This document shows, piece by piece, positions 1 to 14,574 of a stretch of 64,000 bases of DNA. Every line of letters starts with the position of its first letter. The first letter of the stretch is position 1. The stretch is taken from contig NZ_SSBJ01000006.1 of assembly GCF_004795055.1 (NCBI RefSeq), forward strand, positions 1-64,000, read 5' to 3'. The translations under genes were made by a program, and so were the position numbers. Source of the stretch: Streptomyces sp. A1136 (GTDB lineage Bacteria; Actinomycetota; Actinomycetes; Streptomycetales; Streptomycetaceae). The notes below the pieces were generated by a model. That model was not told the origin of the DNA. It was given only the letters and a program-made list of their open reading frames with translations, and did no database searches.

Positions 1-94
1 AAGGCTCCCAGTAGACGACTGGGTTGATAGGCCAGATGTGGAAGCCCGGTAACGGGTGGAGCTGACTGGTACTAATAGGCCGAGGGCTTGTCCT
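1..94 (+). rRNA. 23S ribosomal RNA, 3' end (partial)
   Basis: The window opens inside the last helices of a 23S rRNA. The stretch with the GACTGGGTTGATAGGCC and ACTAATAGGCCGAGGGCTTG motifs is the conserved 3' terminus of actinobacterial 23S rRNA. The exact 3' end is uncertain by about five bases. The 5' part lies outside the window. A 5S rRNA follows after a spacer of about 70 bases, as in a normal rrn operon read rightwards. Confidence 0.95.
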
Positions 95-165
95 CAGTTG
101 CTCGCGTCCACTGTGTTAGTTCTGAAGTAACGACCGTGTTTTCATCCGGTTGACATCTTCATAGT

Positions 166-284
166 GTTTCGGTGGTCATAGCGTTAGGGAAACGCCCGGT
201 TACATTCCGAACCCGGAAGCTAAGCCTTTCAGCGCCGATGGTACTGCAGGGGGGACCCTGTGGGAGAGTAGGACGCCGCCGAAC
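166..284 (+). rRNA. rrf: 5S ribosomal RNA
   Basis: This is a complete 5S rRNA of about 119 bases. It begins GTTTCGGTGGTCATAGCG and ends GGACGCCGCCGAAC, and the two ends pair to form helix I. The internal CCGAACCCGGAAGCTAAG segment is the universal 5S loop. It is the last rRNA gene of the operon whose 23S gene is cut by the window edge. Confidence 0.96.
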
Positions 285-289
285 AACCC

Positions 290-362
290 GCCCTTTTAGC
301 TCAGTCGGTAGAGCGTCTCCATGGTAAGGAGAAGGTCAACGGTTCGATTCCGTTAAAGGGCT
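290..362 (+). tRNA. tRNA-Thr (anticodon GGT)
   Basis: A full cloverleaf can be drawn. The 7-bp acceptor is GCCCTTT/AAAGGGC, the D stem is GCTC/GAGC, the anticodon stem is TCTCC/GGAGA around a 7-base loop with anticodon GGT at 323-325, and the T stem is AACGG/CCGTT. The discriminator base is T and no CCA is encoded, as is common in Streptomyces. It begins only five bases after the 5S rRNA and is followed by a strong terminator, so it is probably made by read-through from the rrn operon. Confidence 0.93.
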
Positions 363-370
363 CTAATAGA

Positions 371-403
371 AAAGGCCCCCGCCATTTGGCGGGGGCCTTT
401 TTG
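371..403 (+). terminator. Rho-independent terminator of rrn-tRNA unit
   Basis: A perfect hairpin with 13-bp arms (AAAGGCCCCCGCC and its complement) and an ATTT loop is followed by TT. It stands just after the tRNA and ends the rRNA-tRNA transcription unit. Confidence 0.9.
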
Positions 404-512
404 CGTTGGCGGGTTGCGCCGGCCCTGGTTAAGGTGGTTTGGAAGGGCAAGACAGGTACGACCGGCGGCTTTGACGTGTCCTGGGGGCCGTCCGGCCTGC
501 CTGGGAGGCGTG

Positions 513-1139
513 ATGACCTTTCCCCCCGACGCGGCGGCACCGCGGCACACGCAGAGCGACCCGGAAGACGTCCTCAAACAAGTCGGAGCGTCGTGGCGCT
601 GGGCGCTCGGCTTCGCCCTCGCGACCCTGATCCCGGGCATTCTGGTCCTCGTGTGGCCCGATGAGACGCTGCACATCCTCGCCGTCATCATCGGTCTCCA
701 ACTCCTCGCGGCAGGAGTCTTCCGCTTCGTCACGGCCTTTTCGCACAGCCAGGACGGCGGTGGCCGGCTGGCCGGCGTGCTGGTCGCGTTGCTGGCGCTG
801 CTGGCGGGCGTTCTCGTACTGCGGCATCCGATGCAGACGATCGGTGCGCTGTCCCTGATCCTCGGGGTGTTCTGGCTGCTGACCGGAGTGCTCACGGCGT
901 ACGCCGCCATCGCCGACCGGGGCCTCGCCCACCGGGGCCTGTTCTTCGGCCTGGGCGCCCTCGGCACCGTCGCAGGCATCGTCGTGCTCTGCTTCCCGGT
1001 CGACTCCGCGGTCGCCCTCACCCGACTGCTGGGGCTGTGGCTCGTCCTGCTCGGCGTCTTCGAAGTGGTGCTGGCCTTCGCCCTGCGGTCCGCCACCCGC
1101 GGCATCAGATCCGCGCCCCGGCGTGAACCTTCGGCGTGA
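513..1139 (+). CDS. HdeD/DUF308 family membrane protein
   Basis: A 208-residue integral membrane protein. After about 30 soluble residues it has six hydrophobic segments arranged in pairs, the pattern of the HdeD/DUF308 family, whose E. coli member is linked to acid resistance. The biochemical function of the actinobacterial members is not known. The ATG at 513 is preceded by GGGAGG four to five bases upstream. The reading frame is open back to 414, but that N-terminal extension is basic and has no ribosome site. The gene ends 18 bases before the convergent phosphatase gene. Confidence 0.8.
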   Translation: MTFPPDAAAPRHTQSDPEDVLKQVGASWRWALGFALATLIPGILVLVWPDETLHILAVIIGLQLLAAGVFRFVTAFSHSQDGGGRLAGVLVALLALLAGVLVLRHPMQTIGALSLILGVFWLLTGVLTAYAAIADRGLAHRGLFFGLGALGTVAGIVVLCFPVDSAVALTRLLGLWLVLLGVFEVVLAFALRSATRGIRSAPRREPSA

Positions 1140-1157
1140 ACCCCGGGCCGCGCGTGG

Positions 1158-3683
1158 CTAGGCGCCCTCGCGCGGCTGGGGTACGCGGAAGGCCAGGATC
1201 GCCATGTCGTCGGAGGCGGGTTCGGCCGCGAAGCGTTCCACCGCGCGCAGGATACGGGCGGCGACCGCGCCGGCGGTGAGGCCCGTACAGGTGGTGAGGA
1301 CCTCCGCGAGGCCGTCGTCGCCGAGCATGCGGGTGCCCTCGCGGCGCTCGGTCACGCCGTCCGTGACGCAGAGCAGGACGTCGCCCGCGTCCAGGGTGAG
1401 GGTCTGTTCGTAGAGTTCGAGGTCGTCCATCACGCCGAGCAGCGGCTGGGGTTCCGCGGCGGGGATGACCTCGCCGTCCGGGCGCAGACGCAGCGGTAGG
1501 GGGTGGCCGGCGCACACGACCTTCATCAGGGCGCCGCCGTCCGCCTGGGGGTGGAGTTCTCCGTAGAGGAGGGTGAGGAAGCGGCTGCGGGCGCCCTCGT
1601 CGAGGATCGCGGCGTTGAGGCGCTCCAGTACCGCCGGGCCGCCCAGTCCCTCGCGGGCCAGCAGGCGCAGGGCGTGCCGGGCGAGGCCGGTGACGGCTGC
1701 CGCCTCGGGGCCGGTCCCGCAGACGTCGCCGATGGCGAAGCCGTAGACCCCGGGGCGGATGGGGAAGACGTCGTAGAAGTCGCCGCCCACCTCGTTGCCC
1801 TCGCCGGCCGCGCGGTAGATGACCTCGACCTCCATACCTGGAATGGCGGGGGAGCCGGGCGGGAGGAGACTGCGCTGGAGGGAGCGGCTGATGGCGGTGC
1901 GCTCGGAGTAGAGGCGCGCGTTGTCGAGGGCCAGGGCCGCCCGGCGGGAGAGGTCGTCGGCGAGTTCGAGGATCTCCTGGCGGAAGTGTTCCTCGGACGG
2001 CTTGCCCAGCGTGAGCATGCCGATGACCCGGTTGCGGGCCAGGAGGGGGAGGACGACGGTCTCCCCGCCGACGGCGCGGGCGGACTCCGGCCAGGGGCGG
2101 GCGCCCGCCTCACGGAGCGGCTCGGGCGGGCTGACCCGCGAGAGCAGGGCCTTCAGTCCGTCGATGCGCTCTTCGTCCTCGTGCAGCACGTAGGAGAGGT
2201 ACGGGTCCGAGGTCTGGTCGGCGATGGTGTAGACCGCACACCAGGTGGCCAGGGTGGGGACGGTCATCTGCGCCATCAGGGCCAGCGTCTGGTCCCGGTC
2301 GAGGGTGCCGGCGAGCAGGTCGGAGGCTTCGACGAGGAAGGAGAGCGAGCCGCGGCGCAGGCGTTCCAGCTCGCCGAGGCGGGCGGATTCGACGGCGAGT
2401 GCGATCCGGTCGGCGGCGAACTGCAGGCGCAACGCGTCCTCGTTGGAGTAGCGGCCCGGGCTCTCGCTGGAGACGCCGAGGGAGCCTGTGAGGCGGCCCT
2501 CCACCTTGAGGGGGACGGTGACCACGGAGCGCATGCCGGTGGACTCCAGGAGCGGGACGGCTCCGGGGACGGCGATGAGGTCGTCGTGGACGGCGGGCAT
2601 GCGGGCGGAGCCGTACCGGTTCGCGCCCGCCTCGACGGGGACGCGCGCGAAGCGCTGTCGGGTGGACGGCAGTCCGGTCGTGGCGCGGACTTCGAGTTCG
2701 GTCTCGTCGTCGGTGGCGAGCAGCAGGAACGCGGCGTCGGAGTCGAGCATGTCGCGGGCCCGCTCGACGGTGCGCTGGAGGAGTCCGTCCAGGTCGTCGG
2801 GGGCGGGGGAGCCGATGAACACCTCGAAGGGGTCCACGGGGCGGGCGTCGGTGAGCTGGCCGGCGTCGCCGGAGGGGATGCGTACGGGGGTCTGGAGGAG
2901 GGCGCGCTCGTCGTCGTGGACCAGGAGGCACACGATGGACGGCTCGCCGTGGGCATCGCGTACCCGCAGGTGCGAGGCGTAAACCGGGATGACGCGGCCG
3001 TCGGCGCCGCGAATGCCGTAGCTGCCCTCCCAGCGGGACAGCCGCAGGGCCTCGGCGATGCCGGTGCCGGTGCCGGGGGTCTGGGGCCAGGCGGCGAGTT
3101 CGGCGAGCGGACGGCCGAGGACCTTGTCGGCGGCGTGGCCGAAGATGTGCTCGGCGTCCTCGTTCCAGGCGGAGACGGCGTCGGAGGCGTCGATCTGGAT
3201 GACGGCGACCCGGACCCGGCTGTCGGCGAGGGGGAGCAACTGGTCGGGGACGACCGGTCCGGCGGAGCGGGTACCGACCGGCCGGTCCGGGAGGTCGAGG
3301 CGGAACCACACGTGTTTGTGCGTGCCGGTGTACTCGACTCCCCAGCGGGTGGCGAGCGCGGCGCAGAGCATGAGGCCGCGGCCGTTCTCGCGGTCGGGGT
3401 CGGCGTAGGGGCGTTCGCCGGGGGGTTGGAGCGGGAGCTCCCGCTCCGGGTACCGGTCGGCGACCTCGACGCGTACGCCGCCCTCGGTGCGCAGGCACAG
3501 TACTTCGGCCTGGGTTCCGGCGTGCACCACGGCGTTGGTGACGAGCTCGCTGGTGAGCACGACGGCGTCGTCGACGATGTCCGCGAAGCCCCAGCCCTGG
3601 AGGGTGTCGCGGACGAACGCGCGGGCCCCGGCGACAGAGCGCCCTAGGGGATCGAAACTGGCAGCCGCCCGTGCCGTGATCAC
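1158..3683 (-). CDS. SpoIIE-type PP2C phosphatase with RsbW-like ATPase, PAS and GAF domains
   Basis: This 841-residue signalling protein combines an N-terminal anti-sigma kinase-like HATPase domain (about 1-135, with [12 protein letters not shown] and ENGRGLML), a PAS domain (about 165-260), two GAF-like sensor domains (about 285-435 and 445-595) and a C-terminal SpoIIE/PP2C phosphatase (about 615-835, with [10 protein letters not shown] and CVTDGVTE). Such proteins dephosphorylate anti-sigma-factor antagonists in partner-switching cascades, and the ATPase domain may phosphorylate the same partner. The GTG start has AAGGAG four bases upstream. It is transcribed divergently from osaA, so both may belong to stress sensing. 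The ligand of the GAF/PAS part cannot be told. Confidence 0.88.
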   Translation of the reverse strand: MITARAAASFDPLGRSVAGARAFVRDTLQGWGFADIVDDAVVLTSELVTNAVVHAGTQAEVLCLRTEGGVRVEVADRYPERELPLQPPGERPYADPDRENGRGLMLCAALATRWGVEYTGTHKHVWFRLDLPDRPVGTRSAGPVVPDQLLPLADSRVRVAVIQIDASDAVSAWNEDAEHIFGHAADKVLGRPLAELAAWPQTPGTGTGIAEALRLSRWEGSYGIRGADGRVIPVYASHLRVRDAHGEPSIVCLLVHDDERALLQTPVRIPSGDAGQLTDARPVDPFEVFIGSPAPDDLDGLLQRTVERARDMLDSDAAFLLLATDDETELEVRATTGLPSTRQRFARVPVEAGANRYGSARMPAVHDDLIAVPGAVPLLESTGMRSVVTVPLKVEGRLTGSLGVSSESPGRYSNEDALRLQFAADRIALAVESARLGELERLRRGSLSFLVEASDLLAGTLDRDQTLALMAQMTVPTLATWCAVYTIADQTSDPYLSYVLHEDEERIDGLKALLSRVSPPEPLREAGARPWPESARAVGGETVVLPLLARNRVIGMLTLGKPSEEHFRQEILELADDLSRRAALALDNARLYSERTAISRSLQRSLLPPGSPAIPGMEVEVIYRAAGEGNEVGGDFYDVFPIRPGVYGFAIGDVCGTGPEAAAVTGLARHALRLLAREGLGGPAVLERLNAAILDEGARSRFLTLLYGELHPQADGGALMKVVCAGHPLPLRLRPDGEVIPAAEPQPLLGVMDDLELYEQTLTLDAGDVLLCVTDGVTERREGTRMLGDDGLAEVLTTCTGLTAGAVAARILRAVERFAAEPASDDMAILAFRVPQPREGA

Positions 3684-3912
3684 AAGACTCCTTCGACGCG
3701 GTGGGACATTCGGGTGCCAGGTTACTTACCTTCACGGTCCGCATGGTGCCGTCGTAGGGGATTCCACCCGGGGAGTGCGGCCGGTGTGCAATGGTGCCGA
3801 AGTGTTATGGCCGGGTTCGGCCAGGGTGAAACACTGGGCAGGATGGTCTAGCCGGGCGTTTGACTCGCCGGGTTTCGGTGGAACAGTGGTCGACCCTTTC
3901 GGGAGGGACACG

Positions 3913-9450
<5,538 letters not shown>

Positions 9451-9495
9451 TCGAAGAGCGAGCGCACTGATATCGATTGTTGACTCAGTGTGGCG

Positions 9496-9550
9496 GAAGC
9501 GGTGTGGAAGGGCGGGATACGGGGAACCTTCTGCTCTCCCACACCGTTTC
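9496..9550 (+). terminator. Stem-loop after osaA
   Basis: Twelve-base arms (GAAGCGGTGTGG at 9496-9507 and CCACACCGTTTC at 9539-9550, one G-T pair) enclose a 31-base loop. It lies 45 bases after the osaA stop and may end or attenuate transcription before osaB. There is no T tract. Confidence 0.45.
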
Positions 9551-9606
9551 TGCTTCGTGCACAGTGACATCTTGGTGACAGGGTGTGGCGATCTCGGGAC
9601 TGGGGC

Positions 9607-9612
9607 TACGAT
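9607..9612 (+). promoter_or_regulatory. Possible -10 of osaB
   Basis: TACGAT is a good Streptomyces -10 hexamer about 112 bases before the osaB start. The -35 position is not convincing. A separate promoter would fit the known osmotic induction of osaB, but no SigB-type GGGTAY element is placed correctly here. Confidence 0.3.
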
Positions 9613-9724
9613 GACCGGCACAAGGACGGACGGCGCAAGGATGCCGTCCTCTGGGGCGGGGCCCGGCGTACAGGCCGGTGCCAGGAGCCGGGGAGGCCCC
9701 ATGCCGGGGCGAGGAGGACAGGGC

Positions 9725-10408
9725 ATGGTGCAGAAGGCCAAGATCCTCCTGGTCGACGACAGGCCGGAGAATCTGCTGGCGCTGGAGGCCATCCTCTCCG
9801 CGCTCGATCAGACACTGGTCAGGGCGTCGTCGGGAGAGGAAGCGCTCAAGGCGCTGTTGACGGACGATTTCGCGGTCATCCTGCTGGATGTCCAGATGCC
9901 GGGCATGGACGGTTTCGAGACGGCCGCGCACATCAAGCGGCGGGAACGGACCCGGGACATCCCGATCATCTTCCTGACCGCGATCAACCACGGTCCGCAC
10001 CACACCTTCCGCGGTTACGCGGCGGGCGCGGTGGACTACATCTCGAAGCCGTTCGATCCGTGGGTGCTGCGTGCCAAGGTCTCGGTCTTCGTCGAGCTCT
10101 ACACGAAGAACTGCCAACTGCGCGAGCAGGCGTCGCTGCTGCGGCTCCAGCTGGAGGGCGGCGGCTCGAACGGCGTGGACACGGGCAAGGAGACGCCCGG
10201 GCTGCTGGCCGAGCTGTCGGCCCGGCTCGCGGCCGTCGAGGAGCAGGCGGAGGCGCTGACCAAGCAGCTCGGCGAGGAAGCGGCCGACGCGTCGGTCGTG
10301 GCGACCGCGGCCCATCTGGAGCGCAAGCTCACCGGCCTGCGCAGGGCGCTGGACGCGCTCGAACCCGGGGCCGGCGGCGGCGCGACCGTGCTGCCCCTCC
10401 AGGGCTGA
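9725..10408 (+). CDS. osaB: Response regulator OsaB-like
   Basis: A 227-residue protein with an N-terminal receiver domain (residues 1-120, acidic pocket DD near residue 10, phosphorylatable D55 in VILLDVQMPGMDGF, K in ISKPFDP) and a C-terminal part (about 125-227) rich in E, A and L heptads that should form coiled coils. It has no DNA-binding domain. This matches OsaB, the partner of OsaA needed for growth and development under osmotic stress in Streptomyces. The ATG at 9725 has GAGGAGGA six bases upstream; an in-frame ATG at 9701 is an alternative. It lies 274 bases after osaA and seems to have its own promoter. Confidence 0.88.
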   Translation: MVQKAKILLVDDRPENLLALEAILSALDQTLVRASSGEEALKALLTDDFAVILLDVQMPGMDGFETAAHIKRRERTRDIPIIFLTAINHGPHHTFRGYAAGAVDYISKPFDPWVLRAKVSVFVELYTKNCQLREQASLLRLQLEGGGSNGVDTGKETPGLLAELSARLAAVEEQAEALTKQLGEEAADASVVATAAHLERKLTGLRRALDALEPGAGGGATVLPLQG

Positions 10409-10544
10409 GGTCCCCGGGGGAGCGGCCCGGGCGTCGCGCCGGCGGCTCGTGAGGGCGTGTCAGGTCTGGCGGCCCGTCAGGTCCGCGGTCGCGACACGAA
10501 CGGGTGAAGGGGTGGTCACGCGTGTCCCCCGGCGTGCGCACCGG

Positions 10545-10550
10545 TAACCT
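10545..10550 (+). promoter_or_regulatory. -10 element for leaderless ftsK mRNA
   Basis: TAACCT sits seven bases before the ATG of ftsK, and no ribosome site precedes that ATG. Transcription would begin at or next to the start codon. Confidence 0.55.
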
Positions 10551-10557
10551 CGGGCGC

Positions 10558-13350
10558 ATGGCCTCACGTACGTCCGGCAAGGGTTCCCAGAGCGCGGCGG
10601 GCGCCGCGAAGAGCCGCACCGGCCGTACGACGGCGCCGGCGGGGAAAGCGGCTCCCGCGCGCAAGCCTCCGGCGAAGAAGGCCGCGGCGGCCCGGCGCCC
10701 CCCCGTCAAGAAGGTCGCCGCCAAGCCGGCGCCGTCCCCGACCGGGGGTGTGGTGCGGCTGGTGCGCCTGGTGTGGCTCGGCATCGCCCACGCGGTCGGC
10801 TCCGTCTTCCGCAGCGTCGGCCGGGGGGCCAAGAACCTCGACCCCGCCCACCGCAAGGACGGCCTCGCCCTGCTGCTGCTCGCCCTGGCACTGATCGTGG
10901 CGGCCGGGACCTGGTCGAACCCGGGCGGGCCCGTCGGGGACCTGGTCACCATGCTGATCACCGGTGCGTTCGGGCGGCTCGACCTCCTCGTGCCGATACT
11001 GCTCGGCGTGATGGCGGTCCGCTTCATCCGCCACCCCGAGCAGACCGACGCCAACGGCCGGATCGGCATCGGCCTGTCCGCCCTGGTCATCGGTGTGCTG
11101 GGGCTCGTGCACATCGCCTGCGGGGCGCCGGGGCGCGGCGAGGGCACCACCGCGATGCAGGACGCGGGCGGTCTCATCGGCTGGGCCGCCTCCAAGCCGC
11201 TGATCTTCACCATGGGCGCGCCGCTGGCCGTGCCGATGCTGGTCCTCCTCACCGTGTTCGGACTGCTGGTGGTCACCGCGACGCCGGTGAACGCCATCCC
11301 GCAGCGGCTGCGCGGGCTCGGCATCCGGCTCGGGCTGGTGCAGCCGAACGCGTACGACGAGGGCTTCGGGCAGCCGTCGGGCGCGGCCCCGCAGGACCGG
11401 CCGGCGGGCGCCGACCCGGTGCGCCGTCGGGCCGGGACCTCGGACCCGGCGGGCGCCGCGGAGGAGGAGGCCTTGGCGCGGCGGCGCAAGCCGCGTCCGA
11501 GCGCGACCCGGCCCGCCATGGACCGGGAGATGGACGCCGTCGACGTCGCCGCGGCGGCCGCCGCGGCGCTGGACGGGGTGGTCTACGGGGGACTGCCGCC
11601 CTCCCCGGTGGTCGCCGACCTCACCCAAGGGATCAGTGCCGGGCGCGAGTCCGGGGCGGTGGAGGTCACCACCCCGGTGCCGCCCGCGCGGGAGGAGCAG
11701 CCCGCCGCGGCTGCCGGCACCGCCGCCCCCGCGCCCGGGTCCGTCCGGCCCACGGCGGGTCCCCACGACAGCACCGCCGCGGCCTCCGGCACCCTCTCGG
11801 TGCCCGACCTCACCAAGGCCCCGCCGCGCGCCGAACCGCTGCCGCCCCGCGCCGAGCAGCTCCAGCTGCGCGGGGACATCACGTACGCGCTGCCCTCCCT
11901 GGACCTGCTGGAGCGCGGCGGCCCCGGCAAGACCCGCAGCGCCGCCAACGACGCGGTGGTGGCCTCGCTGACCAACGTGTTCACCGAGTTCAAGGTCGAC
12001 GCGCAGGTCACCGGCTTCACCCGCGGCCCGACGGTCACCCGCTACGAGGTGACGCTCGGCGCCGCCGTGAAGGTCGAGCGCATCACGGCCCTCGCCAAGA
12101 ACATCGCGTACGCCGTCGCCTCGCCGGACGTGCGGATCATCAGCCCCATCCCGGGCAAGTCGGCGGTCGGCATCGAGATCCCGAACACCGACCGGGAGAT
12201 GGTCAACCTCGGGGACGTCCTGCGCCTCGCGGACGCCGCCGAGGACGACCACCCGATGCTGGTGGCGCTCGGCAAGGACGTCGAGGGCGGCTACGTCATG
12301 GCCAACCTCGCGAAGATGCCGCACGTCCTGGTCGCCGGCGCCACCGGCTCCGGCAAGTCCTCCTGCATCAACTGCCTGATCACCTCGGTGATGGTCCGGG
12401 CCACCCCGGAGGACGTGCGGATGGTCCTCGTCGACCCCAAGCGGGTCGAGCTGACGGCCTACGAGGGCATCCCGCACCTGATCACCCCGATCATCACCAA
12501 CCCCAAGCGGGCCGCCGAGGCCCTCCAGTGGGTGGTGCGCGAGATGGACCTGCGCTACGACGACCTCGCCGCCTTCGGCTTCCGGCACATCGACGACTTC
12601 AACCAGGCGATCCGGGACGGCAAGATCACGTTGCCGCCGGGCAGCGAGCGGGAGCTCAGCCCGTACCCGTACCTGCTGGTGATCGTCGACGAGCTCGCCG
12701 ACCTGATGATGGTGGCCCCGCGCGACGTCGAGGACTCGATCGTGCGCATCACCCAGTTGGCCCGCGCCGCCGGCATCCACCTGGTGCTCGCCACCCAGCG
12801 GCCCTCGGTGGACGTCGTCACCGGCCTGATCAAGGCGAACGTGCCCTCGCGACTGGCGTTCGCCACCTCCTCGCTCGCCGACAGCCGGGTCATCCTCGAC
12901 CAGCCCGGCGCGGAGAAGCTGATCGGCAAGGGTGACGGACTGTTCCTGCCGATGGGTGCGAACAAGCCGGTCCGCCTCCAGGGCGCGTTCGTCACCGAGG
13001 ACGAGATCGCCGGGATCGTGAAGCACTGCAAGGACCAGATGGCGCCCGTCTTCCGCGACGACGTCACGGTCGGCCAGAAGCAGAAGAAGGAGATCGACGA
13101 GGAGATCGGCGACGACCTGGACCTGCTGTGCCAGGCGGCCGAACTCGTGGTCTCCACCCAGTTCGGCTCCACCTCGATGCTCCAGCGCAAGCTCCGCGTC
13201 GGCTTCGCGAAGGCCGGTCGCCTCATGGACCTGATGGAATCGCGGGGCGTCGTCGGCCCGAGCGAAGGTTCGAAGGCGCGCGACGTCCTGGTCAAACCGG
13301 ACGAGCTGGACGGGGTCCTGGCGGTCATTCGGGGGGACGACCAACCGTGA
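10558..13350 (+). CDS. ftsK: DNA translocase FtsK
   Basis: A 930-residue translocase that moves DNA during septation and chromosome segregation. A basic Lys/Ala/Pro-rich start (1-70) is followed by four transmembrane helices (about 100-245), a variable Pro/Ala linker (about 270-430), the FtsK motor with Walker A GATGSGKS (about 593-600) and Walker B LLVIVDELAD, and a C-terminal winged-helix gamma domain (about 865-925) that reads the polar KOPS sequences. The frame is open to 10504, but the chosen ATG follows TAACCT at leaderless distance. It is conserved next to the RodZ-like gene and rimO. Confidence 0.95.
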   Translation: MASRTSGKGSQSAAGAAKSRTGRTTAPAGKAAPARKPPAKKAAAARRPPVKKVAAKPAPSPTGGVVRLVRLVWLGIAHAVGSVFRSVGRGAKNLDPAHRKDGLALLLLALALIVAAGTWSNPGGPVGDLVTMLITGAFGRLDLLVPILLGVMAVRFIRHPEQTDANGRIGIGLSALVIGVLGLVHIACGAPGRGEGTTAMQDAGGLIGWAASKPLIFTMGAPLAVPMLVLLTVFGLLVVTATPVNAIPQRLRGLGIRLGLVQPNAYDEGFGQPSGAAPQDRPAGADPVRRRAGTSDPAGAAEEEALARRRKPRPSATRPAMDREMDAVDVAAAAAAALDGVVYGGLPPSPVVADLTQGISAGRESGAVEVTTPVPPAREEQPAAAAGTAAPAPGSVRPTAGPHDSTAAASGTLSVPDLTKAPPRAEPLPPRAEQLQLRGDITYALPSLDLLERGGPGKTRSAANDAVVASLTNVFTEFKVDAQVTGFTRGPTVTRYEVTLGAAVKVERITALAKNIAYAVASPDVRIISPIPGKSAVGIEIPNTDREMVNLGDVLRLADAAEDDHPMLVALGKDVEGGYVMANLAKMPHVLVAGATGSGKSSCINCLITSVMVRATPEDVRMVLVDPKRVELTAYEGIPHLITPIITNPKRAAEALQWVVREMDLRYDDLAAFGFRHIDDFNQAIRDGKITLPPGSERELSPYPYLLVIVDELADLMMVAPRDVEDSIVRITQLARAAGIHLVLATQRPSVDVVTGLIKANVPSRLAFATSSLADSRVILDQPGAEKLIGKGDGLFLPMGANKPVRLQGAFVTEDEIAGIVKHCKDQMAPVFRDDVTVGQKQKKEIDEEIGDDLDLLCQAAELVVSTQFGSTSMLQRKLRVGFAKAGRLMDLMESRGVVGPSEGSKARDVLVKPDELDGVLAVIRGDDQP

Positions 13351-13524
13351 GGGTCCGGCGGGCAACCGTTTCCCCCGGCCGTGCGTCAAGTTGAGGGATA
13401 CGGCTCACACCGCGCTCCGGCGCGGTGCCGTCGTACCTCCTCCACACCACCCGGAGACCCGATGATCATTCGGATGGCCTAGGGACTCCACCCCTCCGGT
13501 TGCTCCACCCTTTCGTCACCCCCC

Positions 13525-13530
13525 TAGACT
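13525..13530 (+). promoter_or_regulatory. -10 element upstream of the RodZ-like gene
   Basis: TAGACT would start transcription near 13537, giving a short leader of about 34 bases to the GTG at 13571, or seven bases to the alternative GTG at 13544. Confidence 0.4.
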
Positions 13531-13570
13531 GGACAGCCAGCAGGTGGCTACACGCTCGAAAGGCGCCCTC

Positions 13571-14461
13571 GTGTCCATCGGCAACGCCAACTCCCCCGAA
13601 GAAGAGCGGCCTTCGACCGACGACCGGTCCGAGGACCGTCTCGTCGAACGTACCGTCGAAGGACCGTCCATCGGGACGGCCCTCAAGAAGGCCCGGATCG
13701 TCGCCGGGCTCACTGTCGACGAGGTCAGTTCCACCACCCGCGTGCGCATCCCGATCGTGCACGCCATCGAAGAAGACGATTTCTCGCGGTGCGGCGGCGA
13801 CGTCTACGCCCGCGGTCACATCCGTACGCTCGCCCGCGCCGTCCACCTCGATCCGGCACCCCTGGTCGAGGCTTACGACGCGGCCCACGGCGGCCGGCCG
13901 GCGCCCACCCCCGCCGCGCCGTTGTTCGAAGCCGAACGCATCCGTCCCGAGCGGCAGCGGCCGAACTGGACGGCGGCCATGGTCGCCGCGATCGTCGCCG
14001 TCATCGGTTTCGTGGGCTTCACGGCCTTCGGCGGCGACGGCGGCGCGAAGGAGAACCGGCCGATGGCGGAAGGTTCCGCCGCCTCGGCCGCGCCCAAGCC
14101 GGCGGGCAAGCCGGCCGCGTCCCAGCAGCCGCCGAAGGCGCCGAAGCCCGCGCCCTCCGACAGTGCCATCGCCGCCGCGCCCAAGGACCTCGTCACGGTC
14201 GTCCTGACGGCCAACGACGGGGAGAGCTGGATCTCCGCCAAGGACCACAGCGGTCGGTCGCTGTTCGACGGCACGCTGGCCCTGGGCGAGTCGAAGACCT
14301 TCACCGACAAGGAGTCCATCGACCTCGTACTCGGTGACGCCGGGGTCGTCAAGCTCTTCGTGAACGGCAAGGAGATCAAGGACCAGTTCCAGCCGGGGCA
14401 GGTCGAACGGCTCACCTACACCAAGGACGACCCGCGTCAGGGTCAGGCGCAGGCAGGCTGA
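13571..14461 (+). CDS. RodZ-like helix-turn-helix membrane protein
   Basis: A 296-residue protein with the layout of RodZ: a cytoplasmic HTH_25 domain (about 30-100), one transmembrane helix (about 137-157), an Ala/Pro/Lys-rich spacer, and an extracytoplasmic DUF4115-type beta domain (about 200-280). RodZ links the MreB skeleton to the wall machine, but in Streptomyces this homologue's partner is not settled. GTG at 13571 is preceded by GAAAGG with seven bases of spacing. An upstream in-frame GTG at 13544 lies close to a TAGACT -10 (13525-13530), so a start nine codons longer is possible. It lies between ftsK and rimO. Confidence 0.8.
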   Translation: MSIGNANSPEEERPSTDDRSEDRLVERTVEGPSIGTALKKARIVAGLTVDEVSSTTRVRIPIVHAIEEDDFSRCGGDVYARGHIRTLARAVHLDPAPLVEAYDAAHGGRPAPTPAAPLFEAERIRPERQRPNWTAAMVAAIVAVIGFVGFTAFGGDGGAKENRPMAEGSAASAAPKPAGKPAASQQPPKAPKPAPSDSAIAAAPKDLVTVVLTANDGESWISAKDHSGRSLFDGTLALGESKTFTDKESIDLVLGDAGVVKLFVNGKEIKDQFQPGQVERLTYTKDDPRQGQAQAG

Positions 14462-14561
14462 CCAGCGCGGACCGTGTGGTTCCGGATCCCCGGGAGGCCG
14501 ACCGGCCGCCCGGGGATCTCGTCTTGGGGGATGTGCGGCGGGGGCCGCCGCCGGGACGAAG

Positions 14562-14567
14562 TAGTCT
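14562..14567 (+). promoter_or_regulatory. -10 element for leaderless rimO mRNA
   Basis: TAGTCT is seven bases before the rimO ATG. There is no ribosome-binding site, which supports a leaderless transcript and decides the start. Confidence 0.55.
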
Positions 14568-14574
14568 TGAGTCC

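Noticed and set aside
9451..9724. A SigB-type promoter for osaB (GGGATAC near 9513)
   Set aside because: The hexamer does not fit GGGTAY and no GNNT lies at 14-16 bases.
10564..13389. A 941-codon frame opposite ftsK
   Set aside because: Antisense shadow; ftsK on the other strand has full motifs.
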